A stretch of 64,000 nt of DNA, taken from assembly GCA_030263475.1 (NCBI GenBank), contig SZPC01000005.1, forward strand, positions 1 to 64,000, written 5' to 3'. Position numbers and translations under genes: made by a program. Origin of the DNA: OLB4 sp002050165. GTDB taxonomy: Bacteria > Bacteroidota > Ignavibacteria > Tepidaquicellales > Tepidaquicellaceae. Under the pieces are notes generated by a model that did no database searches, was not told where the DNA came from, and saw nothing but the letters and a program-made list of their open reading frames with translations. Position 1 is the first letter of the stretch; every line of letters starts with the position of its first letter. This document shows positions 53,159-63,094 of the stretch, piece by piece.

Positions 53159-53838
53159 TGTCAGAAAAAGAAATCTTAATACAGGCTACCGGAATAAAAA
53201 AATCTTACAACACAAGTAAGACAAATAAACTTGAGGTATTAAGGGGTATTGACCTGAAAGTATATAAAGGTGAAATTGTTGCAATTGTCGGGAAATCCGG
53301 AACAGGTAAAAGTACTCTACTGCATATATTAGGAACATTGGACAAGCCGGACGAAGGCAAATTACTTTTCAGGGATAAGGATATATTCGAAGGAACTGAA
53401 CGGGAAATTGCATCGTTCAGAAATACAAAAATCGGTTTCATATTTCAGTTTCACCATCTGCTGCCGGAATTTACCTCGCTCGAAAATGTTATGATTGCTA
53501 TGATGATAAACGGAAAATCCGACAGGGATAAAGCGCTTGAATTAATGAAAGAAGTGGGCGTTGAATCACGTGCAAATCATAAACCATCACAAATTTCAGG
53601 TGGGGAGGCGCAACGTGTTGCTATAGCCAGAGCTTTGGTTAATTCACCCGAACTCGTTCTTGCTGATGAGCCAACCGGTAATCTCGATACAGCGAACGCA
53701 AATGCGGTAATCGAATTGATTTTCCAACTACGGAATAAATTCAACATGGCGTTCGTAATTGTTACGCACAATGAAGAGTTCGCATCTAAGTGCGATCGCG
53801 TGATTAAAATGTCAGACGGATACATTACATCATATTAG
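53158..53838 (+). CDS. lolD: Lipoprotein-releasing ABC transporter ATPase (LolD)
   Basis: The ATG at 53158 overlaps the lolC stop by one base (TAATG) and gives 226 residues; an ATG nine bases earlier lies inside lolC. Motifs are Walker A GKSGTGKSTLLHILGTLDKP, Q-loop FQFHHLLPEFTSLENV, signature ISGGEAQRVAIARAL and Walker B VLADEPTGNLD. It powers the LolC-type permease. The MacB/LolD subfamily is clear from the DKP and TSLENV segments. Confidence 0.95.
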   Translation: MSEKEILIQATGIKKSYNTSKTNKLEVLRGIDLKVYKGEIVAIVGKSGTGKSTLLHILGTLDKPDEGKLLFRDKDIFEGTEREIASFRNTKIGFIFQFHHLLPEFTSLENVMIAMMINGKSDRDKALELMKEVGVESRANHKPSQISGGEAQRVAIARALVNSPELVLADEPTGNLDTANANAVIELIFQLRNKFNMAFVIVTHNEEFASKCDRVIKMSDGYITSY

Positions 53839-53905
53839 TATGCGTGAAAATCTGCAGTGTAATAATCCGGTGAAGGTTAAATTTGAAATTATCTTTTCGC
53901 AATAA

Positions 53906-54670
53906 ATGTCAGAAATTAAAATCAGGGTAACGGATTTAAATTTTTTTTATGAATTTGGAAAAGTTCAGGCGCTGAAATCAATTAACCTTGATATACCGAA
54001 CAACTCAATAACCTCTCTTATCGGACCATCGGGATGCGGGAAGTCAACTTTTTTGAGAACACTCAACAGGATGAACGATTTGATTGAGGGGGTAAAAATT
54101 GATGGGAAAATTTTAATTGATGACACCGATATATACGACAAGCATACCGACGTTGTGTCTCTAAGGCGACGGGTAGGGATGGTGTTTCAAAAATCAAATC
54201 CATTTCCGAAATCAATTTTTGATAACGTTGCATACGGACCGTCAATAAACGGGATAAAGCGTAAATCACAGCTCGAAGAGATAGTAACCGAAGCGCTCAA
54301 ACGTGCTGCTATCTGGGACGAAGTAAAAGACAGGCTGAATGATTCCGCTCTAAGTTTATCCGGAGGTCAGCAACAGAGAGTGTGCATCGCGCGGTCGCTA
54401 GCAGTAAACCCTGAAGTACTACTCCTTGACGAACCGGCAAGCGCGCTTGATCCGATTTCTACCACAAAGATTGAGGAATTAATCTTTGAATTAAAAAATA
54501 AATTTTGTATAGTTATAGTAACGCACAATATGCAACAGGCAGCCAGAGTAAGCGATAAATGCGCATTCTTCCTTAATGGCGAGATAGTTGAATACGACAG
54601 TACAAGAAAAATTTTCACCGACCCGAAAGATATCCGGACTCAGAATTATATTACCGGAAGGTTCGGTTAA
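53906..54670 (+). CDS. pstB: Phosphate ABC transporter ATPase
   Basis: This 254-residue ATPase of the PstSCAB phosphate importer has Walker A GPSGCGKSTFLRTLNRMND, the PstB-specific VFQKSNPFPKSIFDNVAYGP, signature LSGGQQQRVCIARSL, Walker B LLLDEPASALDP and VTHNMQQAARVSD. The permease and binding-protein genes (pstS, pstC, pstA) are not nearby. It is followed after 23 bases by phoU. No Pho box was recognised upstream. Confidence 0.96.
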   Translation: MSEIKIRVTDLNFFYEFGKVQALKSINLDIPNNSITSLIGPSGCGKSTFLRTLNRMNDLIEGVKIDGKILIDDTDIYDKHTDVVSLRRRVGMVFQKSNPFPKSIFDNVAYGPSINGIKRKSQLEEIVTEALKRAAIWDEVKDRLNDSALSLSGGQQQRVCIARSLAVNPEVLLLDEPASALDPISTTKIEELIFELKNKFCIVIVTHNMQQAARVSDKCAFFLNGEIVEYDSTRKIFTDPKDIRTQNYITGRFG

Positions 54671-54693
54671 TTTAAATAAAAAACAAATACACC

Positions 54694-55380
54694 ATGTATC
54701 ATTATCTGGAAGAAGAATTAGACCAGCTCAGAACAAGAATCATTAAAATGGGTAGTCTGGTCGAGGAGCAAATTGAATTTGCTTTCAGGGCGCTGTTTGA
54801 AGGTAATTTGGAACTCGCCAAGTTAGTTGTTGAACGGGATGATAAAGTGGACAAATTCGATATTAAAATTGACAAACACTGTCAGCGTATATTTGCGCTT
54901 ACACAACCGGTGGCAATTGATCTCAGGTTAATAATGTCAGCTTTAAAAATTAACAACGACCTCGAAAGGATGGGCGATATTGCGGTAAATATTGCCGAAC
55001 GAGTTCCACCTCTTATGAATTACCGAGACTTGCTCGTAAAAATGAAATTGGATGAAATGACCGCTATCGTACAAAAAATCGTTAAAGGAAGTATCGATTC
55101 GTTTATCAACAATGATCCGGAAAACGCTCTCGAAATAATTAAAATGGATTCAGTTGTTGACAATATGGATATTGAAATTTTCCAAATGCTGGTGGATGAA
55201 ATGAAGCAAAACAACGACTACATTGAACCATGCTCGCACGCTATTACACTACTTAGGAATATCGAACGATTGGCAGACCACGCAGTAAATATTGCCGAAG
55301 ATGTCTTCTTCCTTACCGACGCAAAGATTGTTAAACATAAGAAAGAATTTCACCGGACTCAGGACGAGGGCAACTTTTAA
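54694..55380 (+). CDS. phoU: Phosphate transport regulator PhoU
   Basis: This 228-residue, all-helical protein has two PhoU repeats. Metal-binding motifs appear in LKINNDLERMGDIAVNIAER and its second copy LLRNIERLADHAVNIAEDV. PhoU restrains Pst uptake and signals phosphate sufficiency to the PhoR kinase. It is paired with pstB as in the usual 3' end of the pst operon, but no sensor kinase gene is in the window. Confidence 0.96.
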   Translation: MYHYLEEELDQLRTRIIKMGSLVEEQIEFAFRALFEGNLELAKLVVERDDKVDKFDIKIDKHCQRIFALTQPVAIDLRLIMSALKINNDLERMGDIAVNIAERVPPLMNYRDLLVKMKLDEMTAIVQKIVKGSIDSFINNDPENALEIIKMDSVVDNMDIEIFQMLVDEMKQNNDYIEPCSHAITLLRNIERLADHAVNIAEDVFFLTDAKIVKHKKEFHRTQDEGNF

Positions 55381-55395
55381 TTTTTCAAATTAATC

Positions 55396-57285
55396 TTGAA
55401 AGTTACTTCCATTAGAATGCTTCCGGTGAGAATAACATTCCTCTATTCTATAATACTACTCCTTGCTTCAGTCTCTGTAACTTTTGCACAGGCAGATGAT
55501 TCACTAAATAGCAACCAGCCATTTGCTTCTAATGTAGTAAAGAATGTTTCGTATCTCAACGATACAACAAGTTCGTTCAACTACATGCGTTATATATGGA
55601 GCGACAAGCGAACTATTTCAGAAGTAATGAACCAGAGGAAAGGATATTTTGTAAGCCAATTTTACAGCAACGGCGGTCGGGATGCAATTATGAACAACGA
55701 TTTACCACCTCAGTCTATCGGCGTATTCCGCGACGGGATTCAATTAAACGATCCGGTAATAGGAGGAATTGACCCCGAAGTGTTTTCAATTAATGAAGTA
55801 AATGCAATTGAAGAAATTTCTGCTTCGAGATCTTTACTTTACGGAATAAATTCATTCGGCAGATCCTTCAATGTAATTACGAAAGATTATTTCACTCCCC
55901 TCCCTTTTTCACAGCTCAGATTTTCACAAGACAGGGGGAACTCTCTTTTCGCTGATGTATTCTATTCTCAAGCGCTTTCGAAAAATTTCGGATTTCAAAT
56001 CGGTGTCACAAATCAAAATTTTGATGGCAGATTTATCAATTCGGCGTTTTCAACATGGAAGTCCCGAACGAGGATTTCCTTTTATCCGAATAACAATCTT
56101 AATATCAAGGGGAACTTCTATTACAACTATCTGAAACGCGGCTTAAATGGCGGTGTTGAACCCGGATCCGATAATATTGATTCAATGCTCTCGGGTGATG
56201 CTGAAGTGCGAAACGATTTTAATTCAGAGGAAAGCGAGCTCATTTCATTCGATTCGAAAATAGTTGCGAGATTATTTAAAAATCCACAATCTTTGACAAA
56301 AGTGAATTTATATTCACAAAATATTCTCCGTGGATATTCATTTAAAACATCGGCATCGCAAACAAACACTTTCCATAACTTTTACCACTCAGTCATCGGT
56401 GGGTTGAACATCTTACAGAATATTTTCCTGGAACATAATGAACGCTTCAGTTCTGATATTATAGTTGGATGTGAGCTTAAACTAAGTAAAACTGATTTCG
56501 GAAATACCGAAAGATCTCTCAATATTTATTCTATTAAAACCGGATATGAGCTAAAGTATAATCCGGTTACACTTGCGGGGATTTACAGATTTGACCGTGC
56601 AAACGATTTTAATTTTTCAAGTTTCTCAATTGAGGGCAAAGCATCACTATTTAACAGTTCAGAATTCGGGATGAACATCAGCACGGGAATCAGAAAAAAC
56701 GGATTTAGCCGAATTTCATCAACTCGGGATGGATTAATAATATCATCGCCGGGATTTTATACGTTTGAAGGTGGGATTGATTTAAGATACAGACAGCTCT
56801 CATTTGAGTTTTATACTAACAAGAACCACGATAACTTGAAATTGTGGAATGAAAACAGTTTCAGCGCTTTATTCTCTTATTCACCCGAATGGATGACATT
56901 TGAATTCATTTACCAATACAGTAAAGCTGAAATATATCCGGAAAATTACGTTAAAGGGTGCTTGTTTTATAAAGGGATTTTGTTTAACGGGAATCTGAAA
57001 CTTCAAACCGGATTTAATTACTACTACTATAACATTGAGAAAATTTTTGAATACGATTACGAAACCGGTAATTTTCTAGCGACAGGCAAAGAATTTCCGC
57101 GGAAGAATCAATTCAATGTAGATTTCTTCGTAGGTGCAAGAATTGGAAGCGCAAACGTAAACCTGACGATTGCCAACATATTTAATTCGCTCTTGTACAA
57201 TGCTTACATTTATCCGTTGGACAACCGGGGCGGGTTTTTAAATTCAATTTCCAGATTTACTATCGTGTGGGATTTCCTGAATTAA
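55396..57285 (+). CDS. TonB-receptor-like outer-membrane protein
   Basis: This 629-residue protein starts with TTG at 55396 or ATG at 55414 and has a signal peptide (FLYSIILLLASVSVTFAQA). Residues 70-160 look like a plug domain (GIQLNDPVIGGIDPEVFSIN, EISASRSLLYGINSFG). The rest is alternating strands of a beta-barrel, ending with an aromatic-rich strand (SRFTIVWDFLN). No TonB box or carboxypeptidase-like N-terminal domain was seen. It follows phoU by 15 bases, so a phosphate-related substrate is possible but not shown. Its 3' end overlaps the convergent GT9 gene by 42 bases. Confidence 0.72.
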   Translation: MKVTSIRMLPVRITFLYSIILLLASVSVTFAQADDSLNSNQPFASNVVKNVSYLNDTTSSFNYMRYIWSDKRTISEVMNQRKGYFVSQFYSNGGRDAIMNNDLPPQSIGVFRDGIQLNDPVIGGIDPEVFSINEVNAIEEISASRSLLYGINSFGRSFNVITKDYFTPLPFSQLRFSQDRGNSLFADVFYSQALSKNFGFQIGVTNQNFDGRFINSAFSTWKSRTRISFYPNNNLNIKGNFYYNYLKRGLNGGVEPGSDNIDSMLSGDAEVRNDFNSEESELISFDSKIVARLFKNPQSLTKVNLYSQNILRGYSFKTSASQTNTFHNFYHSVIGGLNILQNIFLEHNERFSSDIIVGCELKLSKTDFGNTERSLNIYSIKTGYELKYNPVTLAGIYRFDRANDFNFSSFSIEGKASLFNSSEFGMNISTGIRKNGFSRISSTRDGLIISSPGFYTFEGGIDLRYRQLSFEFYTNKNHDNLKLWNENSFSALFSYSPEWMTFEFIYQYSKAEIYPENYVKGCLFYKGILFNGNLKLQTGFNYYYYNIEKIFEYDYETGNFLATGKEFPRKNQFNVDFFVGARIGSANVNLTIANIFNSLLYNAYIYPLDNRGGFLNSISRFTIVWDFLN

Positions 57286-58326
57286 CTCATCGCACGCCTC
57301 AAATACCTTCTCCACTGTTATATTCTTTATGCACTTCCACTTATCGTTACCCTGCCAGATACAGGATGCGGGTGAAGGAGAATTATAAAAACACGGGCTA
57401 CAATCGAGATCTTCACGAACAATACGGTGATTCGTCTTCCACGGGTATAGTTCCCTGCTATTAGTATAAGCGAATATTGCAACGGTAGGTATTTCAAAAG
57501 CTGCTGCGGAATGCATAAACGCCGTATCGTTCGATACGAACAAATCACAAAAAGTCTGGCGAAGGAGAGAATCCATATAATTTTCAGTTGAAACTAAAAT
57601 TGCATTTTCTCCAAGCGAACTTTTAATCTCACGGTTAAGTTCAAATTCGTTACCGAAGATGAAAATAAACCCGTTGTGAACATTGATAAGTTTATTACAA
57701 AGCTCGATAAACTTTTCCTTATCCCATCGCTTGTGAATATGATTTTTTAAAGTTGATGATCCCGGATGAATTCCTACAATTAATTTATCTGAAACTTTCA
57801 GAGAGTTTAACCAATCCCGGGTTTTCGCTAATGCGGTTTTATCAAGTGAAATTTCAAGTTTACCTACTTCATTGTCATTTACCTCAACAAGCTCCCGTAT
57901 TGCCCCAATATTCTGAAGGACATTATGTTTGTTACGTATTTCAGGGATGAGGTTGGTATTCAAAAATTCAAATCTGTGAAAACCTGATTTAATGTATGAG
58001 AACGCAATTCGTTTTTTTGCGCCTGTAAGAAATCCAAGAATATTATACTCTGCCCTGTTTGTGGGATAAATATTTACTGAAACATCAAAATTATTTTTTC
58101 TGAGTTTCAGAATCTCCTTAAAAGAAGACAATTTGGACTGATTCAGGAAATCAATAAAGTGAATGTAATTTATATAAGGTGAGTTACCGAACATTTCTGC
58201 TACTGACCTGAACATCACCAATAAATGTATTTCGCTATCGGGATATTTTTCCCGGAGAATTTTCAGTGAAGGTGTAAACATCAGGGCATCGCCATTACCG
58301 GGCAGGGCATTAATCAGGATTTTCAT
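57244..58326 (-). CDS. Glycosyltransferase family 9 (heptosyltransferase-like)
   Basis: This 360-residue GT-B enzyme is of the ADP-heptose:LPS heptosyltransferase family. It has MKILINALPGNGDALMFTPS at the N terminus, VGIHPGSSTLKNHIHKRWDK at the nucleotide site and FCDLFVSNDTAFMHSAAAFE in the donor half. It probably adds heptose or a related sugar to the lipid A core or a glycan. The ATG overlaps the preceding stop by one base (TAATG), coupling it to the GT-C gene. The last 14 codons overlap the convergent receptor gene. Confidence 0.87.
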   Translation of the reverse strand: MKILINALPGNGDALMFTPSLKILREKYPDSEIHLLVMFRSVAEMFGNSPYINYIHFIDFLNQSKLSSFKEILKLRKNNFDVSVNIYPTNRAEYNILGFLTGAKKRIAFSYIKSGFHRFEFLNTNLIPEIRNKHNVLQNIGAIRELVEVNDNEVGKLEISLDKTALAKTRDWLNSLKVSDKLIVGIHPGSSTLKNHIHKRWDKEKFIELCNKLINVHNGFIFIFGNEFELNREIKSSLGENAILVSTENYMDSLLRQTFCDLFVSNDTAFMHSAAAFEIPTVAIFAYTNSRELYPWKTNHRIVREDLDCSPCFYNSPSPASCIWQGNDKWKCIKNITVEKVFEACDELIQEIPHDSKSGN

Positions 58327-60362
58327 TACTGTTGAATTAATCCGGGCGAATATTCTTTTATCTTGCTCAGTCGTTGATTTGCTTTGACTGTATCGCCTTC
58401 TTCCATATACATTGAATAGAGATAATAATGCCCGAGTGTAAGGAAATCGTTAAGTTCAGTTGAAGTTGAGAATCTAAGTTTTGCCGCCTCTTTATCACCC
58501 TGTCTCAATTTCACTTCACCAAGGAAAAGGTGTGGCAACCCGAAATCAGTAGGACCTAACCTTATGGCTTCCTCAAACTCTCTTATAGCTTCACTATATT
58601 TCGATTGATCTTTCATCAGGTTCAATCCTCCGGTAAAGTGATTGATAAAAGATTTATCATAATTTGGATTTTCAGGTAAGCTCCTGTAACTTTGTATTTG
58701 CTTATCGCTTTTCCTTTTATAAACGAAATCTGTAAACTTCATCGCAGGAATTGAAATCACGTCAGGATAATAATCTTTAAGAAAATCGTGAATGGTAAAC
58801 AATGCCCTCTCTGCGTAGGCGCTTGGTTTAATCCCTGTTGAAAAATATATGTAATCCGGTTTACGGGACAGAACGTAACCCGCGTTGTAATTTCTTTCTT
58901 TCCAGCCTATATAACCCTTGGAAATCTCCGGTATCTGTTCAGGTTTATGAGCAATTACCTCATCTGTAAGTCCAAGCATATCAATTACAGAAACGTTATA
59001 TCCGGCATAAAATGAAACTGCCCCTATTGTAGTTGCTGCAATAGTAAGCTTTCTACCTTCCTGTTGCGATTTCTGGTTAAACCATGTACCTGCTAACTTC
59101 ATTTTTTCTACCAAACCATTTTCAAGATTGGTAACACGCTCTATATTATCCTTCTCATTCTGATAATTATAAAATGTAATTAAAATGCTAATTGCAACTA
59201 TGGCGAAAATTGCGCCGGTAGGCGAAGATTTAAATATATCGCTTCGGAATTTCTTATATAACTCTGCCAGAATTTTCCCGAACCCGATAAAAATCAAGGG
59301 AGCAACCGGAATAAAAAATCTGTAAAGTTGGAGAACGTCGCCACCGATGTAAACGATATAAATAGTAAACATCGTATAAACCAACAGCAACAACGATATA
59401 TGGAATCTGTAGTATTTTATTTTCATTAAAAAAAATGGTAGAACGAAAATGACACCGAACAATAGGTACGATTTGAAAAAATTCCAGACGTATTCAATTC
59501 CCGTTTGAAAGTACACCATCGAAAATCCTGTTTTGGCGTAGTATGTATTCGGGAACGGGTAACCGTAATATGAGATACGAAACAGAAAATAAAGCGCAAG
59601 CGGCACGACAAAAATCCCAAACATTAAAATATTTTCTTTAGAAAATATTTTGCTTACAACTGCTTTCGTCCCTTCACTTTTATACGTAATATAATTGTAT
59701 CCTATGAAATGCATTAATATCAAACCAAAAAGATACAAACCTTCCGGCCGCGTCAATGAAGCCAATAACAAAAAGATGCTTATTTTTATATCCAGTTTTC
59801 CGCTTTTAGCTGTTTTGAAATAATAATACACAGTAGCGAGAAACAATGCGGTAAACATTGTGGATTCCATTCCGCTTACAGCCCAATAATTAAATGCACC
59901 AAGAAATGTTAAAAATAAAACCGGAAGCAAATTCAAGACAAGCTTATCACGTTCATTGATTTTGCTATTTAATCGCTTTGACTTTTCGGCACTTTCAACC
60001 GGAATTAACGATGAAATTAAATATGTTATAATGAGAATGACCACTCCGAACAATACGCTCAAATATTGCGCAGTGTTAATAATATTAAGTTTTAAAAATG
60101 AAAAGATGCTCAGTAATAACAACCAAAGAAAATTTGTATAACCTTCAACTCTCTCGCCTTCATTGAAAACAAGTCCGTGACCGCTAACAAAATTCTCTAC
60201 GTATCTGAACGTAATGAACGCATCATCTTGAACGAACCGGGTATTGAAGCACAAATAAATAAAAATGACACAAAGCAACCCGATTATAATATAAGCAGGA
60301 TTTAAAGCAGGATTAGATTTTTCAACAACGGGTACCGATACCTTTTTTTTGTGTTTTGACAT
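58326..60362 (-). CDS. GT-C membrane glycosyltransferase with C-terminal TPR
   Basis: This 678-residue protein has about twelve membrane segments in its first 420 residues. The periplasmic DD motif lies in RFVQDDAFITFRYVENFVSG, followed by VFNEGERVEGYTNFLWLLLL; this is a common pattern in ArnT/PMT-like GT-C enzymes. Residues 565-678 contain tetratricopeptide-like helices (YSEAIREFEEAIRLGPTDFG, HLFLGEVKLRQGDKEAA). It should transfer a polyprenyl-phosphate-linked sugar to a glycan or protein in the periplasm. The acceptor is unknown. It is coupled to the GT9 gene and follows the DUF2723 gene by 14 bases. Confidence 0.82.
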   Translation of the reverse strand: MSKHKKKVSVPVVEKSNPALNPAYIIIGLLCVIFIYLCFNTRFVQDDAFITFRYVENFVSGHGLVFNEGERVEGYTNFLWLLLLSIFSFLKLNIINTAQYLSVLFGVVILIITYLISSLIPVESAEKSKRLNSKINERDKLVLNLLPVLFLTFLGAFNYWAVSGMESTMFTALFLATVYYYFKTAKSGKLDIKISIFLLLASLTRPEGLYLFGLILMHFIGYNYITYKSEGTKAVVSKIFSKENILMFGIFVVPLALYFLFRISYYGYPFPNTYYAKTGFSMVYFQTGIEYVWNFFKSYLLFGVIFVLPFFLMKIKYYRFHISLLLLVYTMFTIYIVYIGGDVLQLYRFFIPVAPLIFIGFGKILAELYKKFRSDIFKSSPTGAIFAIVAISILITFYNYQNEKDNIERVTNLENGLVEKMKLAGTWFNQKSQQEGRKLTIAATTIGAVSFYAGYNVSVIDMLGLTDEVIAHKPEQIPEISKGYIGWKERNYNAGYVLSRKPDYIYFSTGIKPSAYAERALFTIHDFLKDYYPDVISIPAMKFTDFVYKRKSDKQIQSYRSLPENPNYDKSFINHFTGGLNLMKDQSKYSEAIREFEEAIRLGPTDFGLPHLFLGEVKLRQGDKEAAKLRFSTSTELNDFLTLGHYYLYSMYMEEGDTVKANQRLSKIKEYSPGLIQQ

Positions 60363-60376
60363 GCTTTGTATTTTAT

Positions 60377-63025
60377 TTAATTTTCATCTGATTCAAGTCG
60401 GGATTTTAAATCTTCAATCTTAGCAGTAATATTCGGCTCCCCGGGTTCTACGAGTAACATCCGGTTTAAAACATCAATTGCTTTTCCATATTGCGATGAT
60501 GTCTCATACAAATCCACAAGTATTCTATACGGGCTATAAAATCCTTTAGAGTTCAATGGATTTCGATTTATCTCCGCCAGTGCATCACTTTCAATTTCGG
60601 GCAAATATAAATTGAACATTCCGGTTTCACCGATTTTATAATAAGTCATGGCCATATCGTACTTGACCCTGTAATCAACCGGTATCATTGATTCGGATAT
60701 ATTTGAACTCATCTCACGTAACGTTTCATTCGCTTTTTCGAAAGTTTCAGGATTCATTGCGTAATGCTTTGAGAGTTTGATGTATAAAGTCCGGTATGTC
60801 TCAATCATTCTCACTTGATCTTCTGTGAAAAATATATTCCTATCGTTTAACCCTCTGAAAGAAAATCCTCGTGCTGAATGAGTATAAAATTTATCTGTAA
60901 GATTAAAAAGACACTCATTCATGACCAGTTCATTTATCGCAATATTTGACTTTGAACCTACTTTGAACGGTACAACACGGTATGCCATGCCTTCGAGCAA
61001 TAAGTAATCTTCGAGACCTATAAAGTTATTTGAAGTTAATGTAATGCAAAAGTAAACCGGCCTTTCCCAGTTATTCGCTTTTAAAATATCGAGAACTATC
61101 AAATCGGATGAGTTTACAGCAGTTATCATTTGTCCGTTATACTGCTGGCTGATTGTGGCCGGCATTTCAAAATTTATTTCACCGGGTTTCATTGACAAAG
61201 TATCCGGATAGGCTGACATCGGAACGCTAATCTTAATCGGCTTTGATTCAGGCCATTGGAGCGGACGAAGTTTTGTAAGCTGCGCATCTGAATAAGTCAT
61301 CGGAACCGGTAACGAACCAAATGGTTTTTCGTTTTTCAATTGAAGATTATACCATGGCATTTGCGCAAGTGATAGATTAACTACCCTGACATCCTGACGA
61401 ATCCCGTAAGCAGTTTGTAATGCCCAGAGTGTGAATGTATCGTTATCACCATTCGTGAAAAGGATAGCATCTTTTTCTAAACTCTGGAGTATGTTGTACG
61501 CATAATCAAAAGGGACATAATTGTCAGACCTGTCGAGATAATGATAATTGGCACGCACCATGTTCAAAGGTGAAAATAAAAGACAAATTAAAAGTATAGT
61601 TACAGTTAACGGAATCGGTGATGTACGGTTTTTGAAATATTGAGATATCTGTTCGATGATACCCGCAACACCAAAGCCGATCCACAGCGAAAATACAAGG
61701 AAAGCACCTACGTAAAAGTAATCCCTCTCCCTCGGTTGCGGATCCTGTTGATTCTGGTACAGGGCGGTAATTATTCCCATCAGCAAAAACATAATCAGAA
61801 AAACAATCGCCAGTCGCCAGTCTCTTCTGAAGTGATAAAAACACCCGAGCATACCAAGAAGGAACGGGATTGCCCATAGTTTTGAAATATCCACACCGGC
61901 TCCCTGGTCGTATCCTGCTCTACCTATGAAGTTCCAGAACAGATACCTGTTGAACATTTCGTTTATTTGATATTTCCACAAAAACTCTGAATCTGAAGAG
62001 TAATTCTCCCAAGTCCGCCAATGCATAGCTTCAGTGGAATATCTACGAGGGAGAAACAGCGGCTGATTACCATATTGCTCACGACTTAAATACGAAACAA
62101 GAGAGTTGAAATCTTCCGGCGAGTTTTCATTGATGCTGAGATTATCAACCTGCGCCCTCAGTATCACCATGGTATATGTTGAATATCCGGTAATAATCAG
62201 GAAAATTGAGATCAGTGCAAGGTTGGCTATTTTACGATTCGAATTTGAAGTATAATAAATTCCTGCTATTAATAATGAAAGTATAACAATTCCAATCCAA
62301 AGGTTGAGGTTTAAAATCTGTGGTAACCCGATTACTAAAACCGGATAGACAATAAGGAACATAGCGGTTGAAAGTATTACTGCCAGTACTAAACCTTTCA
62401 GCGAATATTCGTATCTCCTGAAATAGAACATCAAACCGGCTATGAAAATAATCTGAACTACGAGCAAATGAATACCGATTGAAATACCTGCAATATAAGC
62501 GACGAGCATGAGATATCTATCGCTGCCTGATTCATCCGCTGATTCCCACCAACGCATCAGGAAATACACTGCAAGAGCAATTAAAAAAGTCCCAAGACCA
62601 TAGACTTCTGATTCGAGCGCATTGAACCAGAACGTACTGCTGAATGCAAGTGAAAGAGCGCCAATAAAAGAGGAACCACATACGATCAGCAAATCAGAAA
62701 TTGAATTTACGTTTTCCTTCCAGTTTGTAATTATTTTCGTACTTATGAGATAAACTAAGGCAACCGTTCCCGCACTTGAAAAAGCTGACAGATAATTCAT
62801 TCTCAAGCCGTAATCAGTTGATAACGGAAGCAAAGTAAAAATCTTACCTATCAATATAAAGAACGGAGCCCCCGGTGGATGCGGGTTTCCAAGCGATACT
62901 GCCGATGCGACAAATTCACCACAATCCCAAAGTGAGAATGTAGGTTGAACGGTAATTACATAAACAGAAACCGAAATTAAAAATGCAAAAATTGAAAAAA
63001 TCTTATTTGTTGTCCGGAATTGCAT
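60377..63025 (-). CDS. DUF2723 membrane protein (GT-C/PMT-like) with TPR-like tail
   Basis: This 882-residue protein carries the DUF2723 signature: LWDCGEFVASAVSLGNPHPP followed by GAPFFILIGKIF. About twelve membrane segments occupy residues 1-500. A large soluble part includes LFTNGDNDTFTLWALQTAYG, also typical of the family. The last 100 residues are helical (YGKAIDVLNRMLLVEPGEPN), resembling TPR. DUF2723 proteins are widespread in Bacteroidota and are predicted GT-C enzymes, possibly acting in protein O-glycosylation. The reaction is inferred from fold; substrate unknown. Confidence 0.85.
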   Translation of the reverse strand: MQFRTTNKIFSIFAFLISVSVYVITVQPTFSLWDCGEFVASAVSLGNPHPPGAPFFILIGKIFTLLPLSTDYGLRMNYLSAFSSAGTVALVYLISTKIITNWKENVNSISDLLIVCGSSFIGALSLAFSSTFWFNALESEVYGLGTFLIALAVYFLMRWWESADESGSDRYLMLVAYIAGISIGIHLLVVQIIFIAGLMFYFRRYEYSLKGLVLAVILSTAMFLIVYPVLVIGLPQILNLNLWIGIVILSLLIAGIYYTSNSNRKIANLALISIFLIITGYSTYTMVILRAQVDNLSINENSPEDFNSLVSYLSREQYGNQPLFLPRRYSTEAMHWRTWENYSSDSEFLWKYQINEMFNRYLFWNFIGRAGYDQGAGVDISKLWAIPFLLGMLGCFYHFRRDWRLAIVFLIMFLLMGIITALYQNQQDPQPRERDYFYVGAFLVFSLWIGFGVAGIIEQISQYFKNRTSPIPLTVTILLICLLFSPLNMVRANYHYLDRSDNYVPFDYAYNILQSLEKDAILFTNGDNDTFTLWALQTAYGIRQDVRVVNLSLAQMPWYNLQLKNEKPFGSLPVPMTYSDAQLTKLRPLQWPESKPIKISVPMSAYPDTLSMKPGEINFEMPATISQQYNGQMITAVNSSDLIVLDILKANNWERPVYFCITLTSNNFIGLEDYLLLEGMAYRVVPFKVGSKSNIAINELVMNECLFNLTDKFYTHSARGFSFRGLNDRNIFFTEDQVRMIETYRTLYIKLSKHYAMNPETFEKANETLREMSSNISESMIPVDYRVKYDMAMTYYKIGETGMFNLYLPEIESDALAEINRNPLNSKGFYSPYRILVDLYETSSQYGKAIDVLNRMLLVEPGEPNITAKIEDLKSRLESDEN

Positions 63026-63042
63026 ATATATATTTAATTAAA

Positions 63043-63073
63043 AAAAGCTATTACAAACTGTAATAGCTTTTTA
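63043..63073 (-). terminator. Terminator downstream of clpP
   Basis: AAAAGCTATTACA-AAC-TGTAATAGCTTTT is a near-perfect hairpin with flanking A/T runs, placed 20 bases past the clpP stop. The symmetric flanks allow action on both strands. It separates tig-clpP from the DUF2723 gene. Confidence 0.88.
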
Positions 63074-63094
63074 AATATTACACAAATTTCAACA

